From assembly GCA_037783415.1 (NCBI GenBank), contig JAZGTN010000025.1:1550001-1614000 (forward strand): DNA of 64,000 nucleotides. Reading direction: 5' to 3'. Source of the DNA: Leptasterias polaris. Its lineage: Eukaryota > Echinodermata > Asteroidea > Forcipulatida > Asteriidae. Shown piece after piece: positions 33,339 through 43,488 of this stretch. Numbering within the stretch: position 1 is the first letter of the stretch; every line of letters starts with the position of its first letter. Below the pieces are notes generated by a model. That model did not search any database. It saw only the letters and a list, made by a program, of their open reading frames with translations, and was not told where the DNA came from. Both the position numbers and the translations under genes were made by a program.

Positions 33339-34826
33339 ATTAACGACTTGTACACAAGACTAAGGACCAGTCAGTTAATTTAAAAACATATGAGAAAAAG
33401 GGTCATACAAAGTCCATGTGACCTTCAATGAGTGACTTTGTCAGTATAAACCCAGAGTTGCAATTTCATTTGGTATTACAAAAATATAAATATAAACACA
33501 AACACCAGGAGACTAGTACGAAAAGAAACTTACCAGTTATACAAACAAATCAAATTGTACATACTATGCTGTCTAAAATTATAAAACTGTTTTTAAAATT
33601 TCTGCAGAAATTGTACATGCCAAAATGAACTATAAAAAAGCTTAACGTTTTATACATTATAAAATAAATCTCAAACAACATCAAATTGGATGTAAGCTCT
33701 TTGTCCCTCATAAATTAGTAGCGTTTAGTTTAAATCAACCCCCGAGTCGTACCTTTGCAAAGTTAGTCTGTATCCGAATAGACCTTATGCAAATGGCGTC
33801 ATTTGAGTCCCTTGGCTAGAGGTCAAAAGAAGGATGCTCACTTGCCCTTGCGCCGCGCATACATACAGCTGTGGGTTTCCATTGTTTCATCACTGTATTA
33901 ACTCTAAGATGGTGGTGTAAGACGTCAATGCATAAGGTCCATTGGCGACTACAGCTACGGCTAAGACTGTTGCCAAGGACGTCCTATACTTCAACGCATG
34001 ACGTGAGAATCTAGCCATAGCTGTGGCCGCTAATGCCGACACAGCCTTACTTGTAAATTACTTGTAACAAAGTTGTCACACAACTCTAAGAAAATAATCC
34101 GTAGTGCTACCAAAAAACCTTGATCTTTCATCCATTAGCAAATTTTCAGATTCTAGTTTTTCAACAAGAGAAGTAATACAAATTTGTAGTGATAAGTCAT
34201 TCCAGAGCGTGGGGTAGGATCACTAATAATAGACTAACGTATACTGCCTCACTATGGCTCTCATTGGCTTATGTTCAGAAAAGCCAGAATGGCTGCTGTT
34301 TCATTGAGCCCGGGTGGATCAGGAAGTGATGTTAATGGTGTAAACAATCGGTACACAATGTTTTACAATTATGATGTAAGAAAATACGTGTCACTTTCCC
34401 AATTCGCAATTTCGTGCCACATATCAACCAGGCTTTACATGTGACGATTCATGACAAAACCGGGCACTTCCTTTTAAATCTGGGTTTATATGTCATCAAA
34501 AAGGGCTCCCATTTCACGGCACAGCATGAAGTGGAAATCTCTGCTTACTGCCCATACAAACACATGCTTTACAGGGTACGGTAAGCGAGCCATGAAATTG
34601 AGATAGCCAGGGCTTGGGCTCCGGCTTGGGATACATTCGCCTGATGGAAGCCCTGTAAGGAAAGCTCAGGCCTTTAAAATAATTGATGAAACCCAAGCCC
34701 AAGCCGTGGTTTCGAAAAATTACCCTAAATCCCCATTCCCTATTACCTTCTGGGTAATAGATGACATAAGGAGGAGTGATGTAAAACACTGCTCATGAAA
34801 CACATTGGTATGAACACGCATTTTTA

Positions 34827-37800
34827 TCAGACTCCTTTCCTTTGGAAACCAGCAGACTTCTTGTACTCCTCATGGAGGTAAAGACAATCCTCAATGATGA
34901 AACTGTAAAATATCAAATCAAGAATTAAAGATCAAGAAAAGCAACAACAAAAAGTTACTCTTAAATACAGTTACTTTCAGTCTTGCCCAACAACAACATA
35001 AAAGCAATTCTGCAGACAAAATCCATGGAAGATGGAGAGGGATTCGAACCCACAACTAGGCCTCATACTTTGTTCTTTTTCAAGGGCGAGGCAATTGTTC
35101 TTGAGTAAAGGGCAACACCAGGAGGGATATCTAACTAGTATTGGAGCATTTCAAAGGGTTCCAAAGCAATGCCTAGGGGCACCAAGGCAGTGACCAGGGG
35201 TATTAAGGCAATGACGAGGAGCATTAAGGCAGAGACCAGGGGCGCCAAGGCAATGACCAGGGGCATCAACCAGAGAAACCAAGGCAATGACCAGGAGCAT
35301 CAATTCCAATGACCAGGGGCATCAAGGCAATGACCAGGGGCATCAAGGCAATGACCAGGGGGCATCAAGGCAATGACCAGGGGGCATCAGGGCAGAGACC
35401 AGGGGGCATCAGGGCAGAGACCAGGGGAACCAAGGCAATAAACAGGAGCATCAATTCCAATGACCAGGGGAACCAAGGCAGAGACCAGAGGAACCAAAGC
35501 AATGACCAGGGGCATCAAGGCAATGACCAGGAGCATCAAGGCCAGTGACCAGAGGAACCAAGGCAATGACCAGGGGGCATCAAGGCAATGACCAGGAGCA
35601 TCAATTCCAATGACCAGGGGAACCAAGCCAGTGACCAGAGGAACCAAGGCAATGACCAGGGGCATCAAGGCAATGACCAGGAGCATCAAGGCCAGTGACC
35701 AGAGGAACCAAGGCAATGACCAGGGGGCATCAAGGCAATGACCAGGAGCATCAATTCCAATGACCAGGGGAACCAAGGCAGTGACCAGGGGAACCAAGGC
35801 AATGACCAGGTGCATCAAGGCCAGTGACCAGGGCCCAGGGCTCAACGGTCGATTTTGTGCTTACTGTGCAAGTTCCATTTCATAGCGCTGCTAACTGTAA
35901 GCACACAAAAAGGCATGCTAACCTTCCGGTGCTTACTGTATGAAAATGAATGACGTAACAATGCAAATCCATGGTGAACGTGCAAGCTGGCTGCCTAATT
36001 TTCTTGCCAACCTGTGAAATACACCTACGCTTAAGCAAATTTTTCTGCTAGGCAAGAAGCCTCCGTGAAGAATCAGGACCGCAAAACCTTCTCCATTCTA
36101 GAACTTTTTCCATGTTTCTTGCCGTTTTTTCCTCCAAATAAATTTAAATAAAATTCAAATCAAATCAACAGATGCCAAACCACTTGACCAATGAGCTCGC
36201 CCAGTAGCAAGGTTCCCAATTTGGGCAAGACTAATCAACTTAACTTACCTATAAAAGATAAAAGCAAGAGGTGCAGTGCCCCCATGCCACAGGGAGTGGG
36301 CGTCGAACACCCACCATATCGGAGGGAAGTCGCCCAGTTCGAGGAGTGTTAAGAGATTCTCCAATAGAATGGGTATACCAGCTTTCCATGCATATGGTTG
36401 TCTTGACCAGACGTAAATTGACCAAACTATCCAACCTGCAGAGTTAAGAATTGCTGAAAACGAACAGAAATAAAGAGTTTATGCTAAAATGCCGACTGCT
36501 CTAATTCAGGAATGGAATTTCATCTTTGAGAGGGCATCGCCACTTTCATTTTGCAATAGGCACTTCCACTGAAAAATTGTAAAGTCTATGGGAAACTTTT
36601 GGAGGGGCACCAAGGCCAAGACCATGGCAACAGCGGCAATGGCCTCCGTGGCTTATGTGTAATTCCAGGCTATGCCTCACCAAGCAAGAAATAAAAGTGG
36701 TAAAACTTCTTTTGCATCACAAAGGAGATTATATATATATTTATACACTTAAAAACACATACCAAAAAACAGCTTACCTATCGTTAAGTTTACTTTCATA
36801 TTGTAGCTGTAACTGAACTTTGTTAATCCCAGATAAAAAGCATGCACCAAGAAGAACGCAACTAAAGGTAAAAGTATAGGGAGCGCCGCTTTAATGTTGA
36901 CAGAGTTGCCTTTGACACAAAACAATCTGGGGGGAAAATGAAAAAGAAATCATGGTTTACTGAAGGGAGTGCCACTTTAAAGTTACATCTTCCCAAATCC
37001 AAGCTGTCTGGGTTTGTAGGAATGAAAGTGCACGCCCAACGGAATCTTATCTGCTCTTTTGGAGACAACACAGCTTCAGCTTCAGCTTAGGCTACGTCAG
37101 TAATTATGGGGGAAAAAGGGCTTCTCAAAGGCAGACAGAGCCTAAGCCGGAACCAGAGCCTAAGCTGGAACCAAAGCTGACGCCCTGGTTTCAACAAGGC
37201 CCAAGTCAAAGCATTTGGGTGTTGAGTGACCACAAAGTGAAGTATTTAGGAGGATTTGGGAGCATCTCCAGTCGAAGACAAGGGGTTAACCACTTCACGT
37301 CAAGTGACATGTATACATGCCAACATTTTCAAGACTGGCCTACGGTGGACGATCTTTTTACAACTGGAACAACTTCTGAGTGTCCTTAAATTTGCATGTA
37401 GCCAGTTGGACCCAGACATTTTATTGTCTAGCATGCACAGGCATGCAACTATTGTGCTACACTTTGTTTTACTCGTACAAAGAGGGACGGAAGGTACTGA
37501 CAATCATGCCTCATAATATCCCTTTTTTCTGGGGGTTATTGTGTAATCCCCGATTGCAGATCTTTGTCCTGTTGTACAAACAATTTTGTTCATACCTTAT
37601 TAATAACATCACTACCCCGGAAATGATTAGCGAGAACGCTGATATATAGTCCATTTTCTGCAACAAAAGAAAAAAAAAGAAAAATACATGTTTTTGTGAT
37701 TAAGAAGTATGACAATTTGGTGCAGATATGCACGGTCAGTAACACATGTCAGATGAGTTGCCCCCCCCCCCCCAACCATAAATTTACCTCTGTCCATGCA

Positions 37801-39356
37801 AGATCTCTGAAGTGGAAGACTGTTGACCACAACCAGGCATTAATAACAACCTACAACGACAAATCAACACCAGTAATCACAACAAGAACAACATGGCATT
37901 TCAAATGGCAATTTGTTTCCGATAAGCAAGATACTTCTACGCTAAGCAAATCTCATCAAGCTTCAGGCCTGCATTTTCATTTTGCAAAGGGCATTTTCTT
38001 TGGATCATCTTACAGTCCATGAACAACTTTTGAAGGGGCATCAAGGGCCAACAGAAGGACAACAGAGGCCATGGCCTCCACGTTATTCCAGGCCTGTTCT
38101 TGTAAACAAGTTTCTGTTCCAGTCAAATTACTCGGCTACATCTGGGCCTACTTTCATGGCTCTGCTTACCGCCGAATTCTGCGCTTATGACCACCATTCT
38201 CCGCTTACAGGGCAAGCGCCAAATTTCTGCGCTAGCTGTGTAAGCGAAGAATGACTGGTAACGTAGACTACACACGGGCACAAGCAAAAATTCCCTGCTA
38301 ACTCGTGAAATACACTTGACTTAAGCGCAGAATTCCCTGCTTCCGTAAGCGCCAATTCTTTGCTTACGGTGAGCAGAGCCATGAAATTGGGCCCTGCAGT
38401 CCAGCGGATATTTTCTTGAAATTCAAGCCCTGAATCAGGCCAAGGTTTTCCTACTTTGAGTTTGAGAAAATATATATTTGTTTCTATCTTCCACAAAATA
38501 CACTGAACTAATGTTTTATTGTTACCATGTGAGGGGAAATTCAACCTTAAAATAACGTACATTTGTCCAAAACTGAAAATAATAACATCAACAAACTCAC
38601 AGCAAAGTAGCCATGCCAAACTTCGTACATTGGGGCGTTGGACGGTACCCTTTTTCTGAATTGAATTAACATGAAGACTGCGGCGATACCATTCAAGACG
38701 GAGAATATTGTTGATGCGGGCTCCTGCATCCCCAAGAATCTCACAAAGGGCCACTAAGAGGGCAAGAGAATAAAAATAAGAAATTAAATATGGTTAGGGA
38801 GTTTCTGTAATACACATTTTTTCATTATCCCTTTTGCATCCACAAATCCTCCAAAATCCATCTTGTGGTTTTGCTTGAATTTAATGTTGAGCAGGCGACC
38901 ACAAGTTTTTTTCCATGCTGCTCTGTCTTGAGCTATGTCGGCAACCGTGTCTGGGAAAACTTTGAATGGGCACCAAGGCCAGGACCAGGGCAACAGAAAC
39001 CATGGGCCTCTTTGGCCTCCTTGTTATTCAAGTATTTAACAAAATATCAAATTTACTTTTCCATAAAACTGTGGAACTATGTTGCCTTCATCCAGGGTTT
39101 TCTTGGTCAGATACCACATACTCTCGTAGGAACATTCTGACCAACAGTCCCACCCGAGAAATTGAAGATATGAAGGCTGCCTGGCTTTAAAGGCCTTGGT
39201 TTTGATCTCAGAGCTGCAGTTGGTGTTCAGACAGTGTCGTCGGAAGTTGCGGAAGACTTGGTGTTGGTCACCCCATGACGCATTGACTCCTGAGGGTGCC
39301 AGCCATAAGACGAGAAGGAAACACAATCCAACCAGCAGCATGTGGTGCGTCGCCAT
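34827..39356 (-). CDS. PGAP3: PGAP3 (Per1), GPI-anchor fatty-acid remodelling protein
   Basis: Exons in order: 39356-39057, 38753-38601, 37850-37788, 37657-37596, 36926-36778, 36435-36249, 34902-34827. Phases close to 329 residues, close to human (about 320). A signal peptide (MATHHM to about VNA, residues 1-26) is followed by a luminal Cys-rich part (HCLNTNC, GWDCWSECSYESMW). Roughly seven membrane segments come next. CREST-superfamily motifs are intact: S160-x3-H164 with D167 (STVFHFRD), and H289-x3-H293 (DAHSLWH). The protein acts in the Golgi/ER, where it removes the sn-2 acyl chain of GPI anchors (family knowledge). An in-frame upstream ATG at 39407 exists, but the chosen start gives a normal signal peptide. 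Intron 6 holds a minisatellite. Confidence 0.93.
35165..35835. repeat. 21-bp minisatellite with about 150-bp higher-order period, PGAP3 intron 6
   Basis: The basic unit is 21 bp (AAGGCAATGACCAGGGGCATC with variants). Variants such as gaggaacc, gagcatcaattcc and gccagtg recur in a fixed order. The cagggggcat variant at 35571 and 35721 is 150 bp apart, giving a higher-order repeat of about seven units. Because 21 is divisible by three, an artefactual 152-codon minus-strand frame stays open. Confidence 0.88.
36508..36672. mobile_element. Short TIR element, 'aattccaggcc' family
   Basis: This copy has the landmarks tttgagagggcatcgcc, aaagtctatgggaaactttt and gtaattccaggc, and lies in PGAP3 intron 5. 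A truncated relative at 37965-38096 is in intron 2. Confidence 0.55.
38143..38395. mobile_element. Long foldback element, 'ccatgaaattgggccc' end
   Basis: It shows inverted ends (gggcctactttcatggctct, agagccatgaaattgggccc) with many internal gcttac and gtaagc repeats. It is a larger subfamily of the common foldback type and lies in PGAP3 intron 2. Confidence 0.6.
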
Positions 39357-40002
39357 CTTTACTGTCAAAGTGTCTGTCAAGGGAAAATTCAAAAAGTGAT
39401 GACTCATTTATCATGGAATCAATGTGAAATGAAGGCCTGATACTTTACATGCCCCTGGTCACTGACTTGGGAGCTTGGTGCCCCTTGAAATGTTCCAGTA
39501 CAAATATATATTTCCCTTATCGTGGTGTCCTTTATTAGTAAACAAAAACAAACCTTGCCCTTTACCCATACAAGACTGAAATAAGCCAGGCAAATGGTGT
39601 TTGGCTGATTCAAGCACAAACAGAACTCTCGCGCACCCATGCCAAAAGGAACTAAAATGGAGTGTAGCGAGCGGTGTTGTCAAGACCACCAAAACCATAG
39701 ACCCGGAAATGGCTTTTTAGAATGATTTTGACACTTTGTAAGTTCAAAGTCAGGAATGAAGTGCCTGTGCCTCTCTATACTGTACATTCTGTCAATCCTT
39801 AAGGACAGGTAAGGATAGGCCTAGCCCACCTTGTTGGGCTTTAATGGCTCTCTTTTAACATCGGTCTCATAACACTCACCATTACAGCCCACCATCCATA
39901 CATGTCTAAAACGCGAAGTTTAAAAAGTACGAGCAAGTCGTACCTCTTTGATCACAAATTTCTCCCACTTATAAACATCCCATACCAGTGTTGTAGTCGA
40001 GA

Positions 40003-40152
40003 CCTGGAAGTCCGAGACCGAGACCAAGACCGAGACCTTGACATCCGAGACCGAGACCAAGACCGAGACCAGCCCTACCGAGACCGAGACCAGCCCTTCC
40101 GAGACCGAGACTTTTGCAGTCCGAGACCGAGACCGAGACCGAGACCAAGGTA

Positions 40153-40185
<33 letters not shown>

Positions 40186-40192
40186 TACCCCA
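40003..40192. repeat. GAGACC hexamer array, left arm of hAT element
   Basis: Roughly 25-30 hexamers of CCGAGA/GAGACC type are interrupted by short spacers such as cagccctt and ttttgcagt. The same spacers recur in the right array, so the arrays share an origin rather than arising by chance slippage. Confidence 0.85.
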
Positions 40193-41213
40193 TGCAAAAT
40201 ACATACAATTGTGTAAAAACATAAAGAATTAAGGTGATATCAGCAAAAATAAAAATAATGAGTATGCAAGCTAATACAAATTTAGAAAACATACTATCCC
40301 ATTTAAGTTTCCACCAAACTTGACACTTTTTATTTCAAGGCATCATTTTTGAAAAAAATGCATTTTTGGACGATCTTATCCCCTAATTTATGCCCTAAAT
40401 ATTACTTTTTCCATCAACAACCATTTCCATGATTTGAGGATCGATTGTTTAGAACTTCGTTGGCAATAAAATCATCGAGATTCAACGTCCGTCGACAACG
40501 CACATTGAGAAAAAAATCAATGAACTTTGCCCCGCATCGCCCTCTATCGGCAAAAGTTGTCAATGTTTGAATATCCTTTAATCCAAGGCTGTATACTGTA
40601 CCAATCTGCAGGCGTGCGGCACACTGTGCGGCAATTCTTTACTCGGCTCGTGAATGTGTACTGCGTTGGAGTCTAGCCATTGCAAGCTCTCTTATGAATA
40701 TGGTAATTATCAACGGCCAATCACAGCGTGCGGAATGTTGGTTAGCTTGGACTTTGGACTCTGGCTATTGTCTATGGACTCACGTTGTGGGGCCCGGGCC
40801 GATGCACGTGCTGTGGATACTCAGCAGTCAGAACCATGTGGTTGTGTGCATCGTGTTTTAACGTTGGTAAACTAAAATAACGATCGCAATTCCAATGCTG
40901 CGGTTTGGAAGTCGGGCATGGCTCATCGGCTACTCGTTTGATCGTATTAATTGCAGGCTAAAAATAGTTCGTTTGTCATTTTTTTGGCAGCGCGGCCAAT
41001 TCTTTGGCAGGGCGGCCTTAAACTTTGGGAGGGCGGCAAAACCCATGTGTGGAGAACACTGGTGGTGCGTGTTTTGAATGAAGACTTAAAGCAGCGCATT
41101 GCAATGTCAGCGTACGCGTGTGAGAAACTTGGACGGCGGTATTTATCAACAAAGCAACATGGCTCTAGGCCAAGACGACGTAATTCATGTGTATGAAAAG
41201 CATTATTTGCTGT

Positions 41214-41408
41214 GGTCTCGAGGGGTCTCGAGGGTCGAGACCGAGACATTAGCAGCCGAGACCGAGACCGAGACCGAGACCAGTTCTTCCGAGACCGAGA
41301 CCAGCCCTTCCGAGACCGAGACTTTTGCAGTCCGAGACCGAGACCGAGACCGAGACACCAAAAAAAGGTCTCGAGACGGTCTCGAGACCGAGACCAGGTC
41401 TCGAGACC
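41214..41408. repeat. GAGACC hexamer array, right arm of hAT element
   Basis: This is the counterpart of the left array, with the shared cagcccttccgagacc and ttttgcagtccgagacc blocks. Toward the terminus the repeats switch to TCTCGAGAC, forming local palindromes. Confidence 0.85.
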
Positions 41409-41919
41409 TACAACACTGTCCCATACTACTCCAACCTACTTCACTTTGTTCCTTACATTTGGCCAATTTTTATGATATATTCCAGGGCTTACCAAATGAT
41501 GCCTTTGTCCAGATGTGATGATTTGAAAATGGCAAAAATAAATCGTGTACAAAAATTACATTGAAGTTCGTCGTGCCTTAGAGCCATACAGCCCAACAAG
41601 GTGGGCTAGGATAGGCCTATATATATATTTGACAAAAATTAAGGAAGAAGAAGTGGTGGCCGGATGCGGAATTGTATCCTCATTTCATATTCTACTTCCG
41701 GCCCTATTTGCGATAATCATAGCCCTCCATCCTCCATCCATCTGCGACTGTCCGGAGGGAGGGTTACGATTATCGCAACTAGATTTCTACTTCTAGAACC
41801 ACCCGGCCTTGGTTGGTCTAAATCCCATTTTCAAGTATTTTTCCAACAGGCTTTAATTAAATTATAAATTTTTCTAAGGAAATACATTAACTTTTCATTG
41901 GAAGAAGCATGGAGGAAGC

Positions 41920-42722
41920 TAGCCCCAATTTAGGGCCAATCCACTCTGTATCCTTGGCCCTAGCGCGACTGCAAATTTATTCTTGTGCCCCCTTGGTATT
42001 TTATTCTGCCACGATCTGCATTATGAAAACTTACCGATTGAGTGCCAATATACTTGTAAATAGCCGGACAGGTGGAATTAAAAAAAGAAAAATCACACGT
42101 TTTGGGTGAAAAATCAAATGATTTTCGAGAGTGAACTTTCAAAATTATCTCATCGATCTTGACAACTTGCTCGTTGAAGGAGACGTACACACGTTCTCAT
42201 AATTACGTTAACAAAATTGCTTTTCAACGTTTGTATGACGAGATCGAGCACCAATACAAACCTTTGATTGAGATCGAAAACAAGGTTTCGTCGGGCTCCC
42301 TCAACAACATAAGGACAACGACACGATCAATTGCTACAATTGAGTTGGTACCAGACTGATTTACTCGGAGAGGCGCTGCGGCCGGCGATTTTTGTTTCCG
42401 TACCACACACTGGCTATCGCATAGCCTACACGCATAAGGTATGGGCGCTTTCCCGGATCCCTTCACTGCCGCGGCGCCTCTCCGAGTAAATTAAAGATCG
42501 ATGAGATAATTTTGAAAGTTCACTCTCGAAAATCATTTGATTTTTCACCCAAAACGTGTGATTTTTTTATTTTTATTCCACCTGTCCGGCTATTTACAAG
42601 TATATTGGCACTCAATCGGTAAGTTTTCATATGCAGAATAAAATACCAAGGGGGCACAAGAATAGGTTTGCAGTCGCGCTAGGGCCAAGGATACAGAGTG
42701 GATTGGCCCTAAATTGGGGCTA
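41920..42722. mobile_element. Mutator-like foldback element, 9-bp target duplication, with unique core
   Basis: The ends are TAGCCCCAATTTAGGGCC and its complement. Arms of about 235-240 bp (41920-42160 and 42490-42722) match almost perfectly apart from a 14-bp indel. The duplication GGAGGAAGC flanks it at 41911-41919 and 42723-42731. The 330-bp core has an open frame (42159-42359) ending in IATIELVPD. It also has a nested inverted pair (ttactcggagaggcgc against gcgcctctccgagtaa, 42359-42490). No transposase is present. Confidence 0.88.
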
Positions 42723-42731
42723 GGAGGAAGC

Positions 42732-43488
42732 CCCCTCCGCCCCCTTTTACTAGTATTAACTAATTAATACTTTACTTAGTTTCAGTTTCAAGTTTCACAA
42801 CATTTAACACTGCTTGCCGGCCCTGGTTCAACTTTCCTCAGTCATTCACTTCAAAAACTTGTAAACTCGACTAAACAATCCAAAACTTCAAAAGAATAAA
42901 AAGAACATGAATAATTCATGGATCAACCATTATTACCCAGCATTATGACCTTACCTACGTTTTAAAACGTTGTTTACGTGGCTTCTATCGCATGTTTTTC
43001 ATCGACTGGCTGCGTGAACGATTCCACAATAAATAAGTATTTGGCGTGTAGCCCAACATTTTGCGTAGGTTTCAATAACAAAACCTTTATATCCAGCGCC
43101 AAAAGAAGTGCTGTTACGCGATTTCATAGCCCAAAAGACACGTCCATAAATAATATGAAACATTATATATAATTGGCCAAAAGTTTGAGATAGTTTGTCT
43201 GTCGACCAATGGTAGCTTCTCTATCATGCAGATAGTGCAAGCAGTCATAGCCCTGACATCACTCCGAGGCTCAAACTGGTGGTAAAGAGAAAGAAAGCGC
43301 AGGGGAACCAGTCTAGCATAGACTTGTAAATGTCTCTCATCAGTTTACCAGCAGATTCGTAAACACAGCTGCTGCTAGTGTGTGTGTCGTGTGTGCTCAA
43401 AACCAGTTCATAATCGCAAATAGCCTGCTTTCGATCTCGACGAATTACTTCCTGAAAGTTTTTAAAAAGATTCTATACGAACAAAGTG
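42732..43488. promoter_or_regulatory. Upstream region of AVL9
   Basis: The interval before the AVL9 start codon presumably contains its promoter and 5' UTR. I see no clear core element, and no bounded repeat. Confidence 0.35.

Larger units (their letters stand above)
30852..34826. other. Convergent intergenic region, CFAP210 to PGAP3
   Basis: Both genes end into this AT-rich 4-kb interval, so it holds their 3' UTRs; an AATAAA at about 31830 could serve CFAP210. It contains a foldback element (31027-31245) and a tandem duplication (32836-32986). There are also a TIR element (33156-33338) and two relatives of one dispersed repeat (about 31360-31490 and 33780-33960, sharing gtaggtcaaaagaagg-like and ctctaagatggcag-like blocks). 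No further gene was recognised. Confidence 0.5.
39986..41418. mobile_element. Non-autonomous hAT transposon with GAGACC-repeat subterminal arms
   Basis: The element starts CAGTGTTGTAG, ends CTACAACACTG, and is flanked by the 8-bp duplication TCCCATAC at 39978-39985 and 41419-41426. Both features are diagnostic of hAT insertion. Just inside each end lies a long array of GAGACC hexamers in the same orientation. The roughly 1-kb core has no frame with transposase resemblance, so it depends on an outside enzyme. Confidence 0.88.

Noticed and set aside
35387..35845. A 152-codon minus-strand frame of LVIALVPLV-type repeats that looks like a membrane protein
   Set aside because: It is an artefact of a 21-bp minisatellite in PGAP3 intron 6. 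Hydrophobicity follows from the repeat, not from selection.
40038..40232. Arg/Asp- and Thr/Glu-rich frames resembling RNA-binding RD/RS repeats
   Set aside because: They come from the GAGACC hexamer arrays of the hAT element and appear on both strands.
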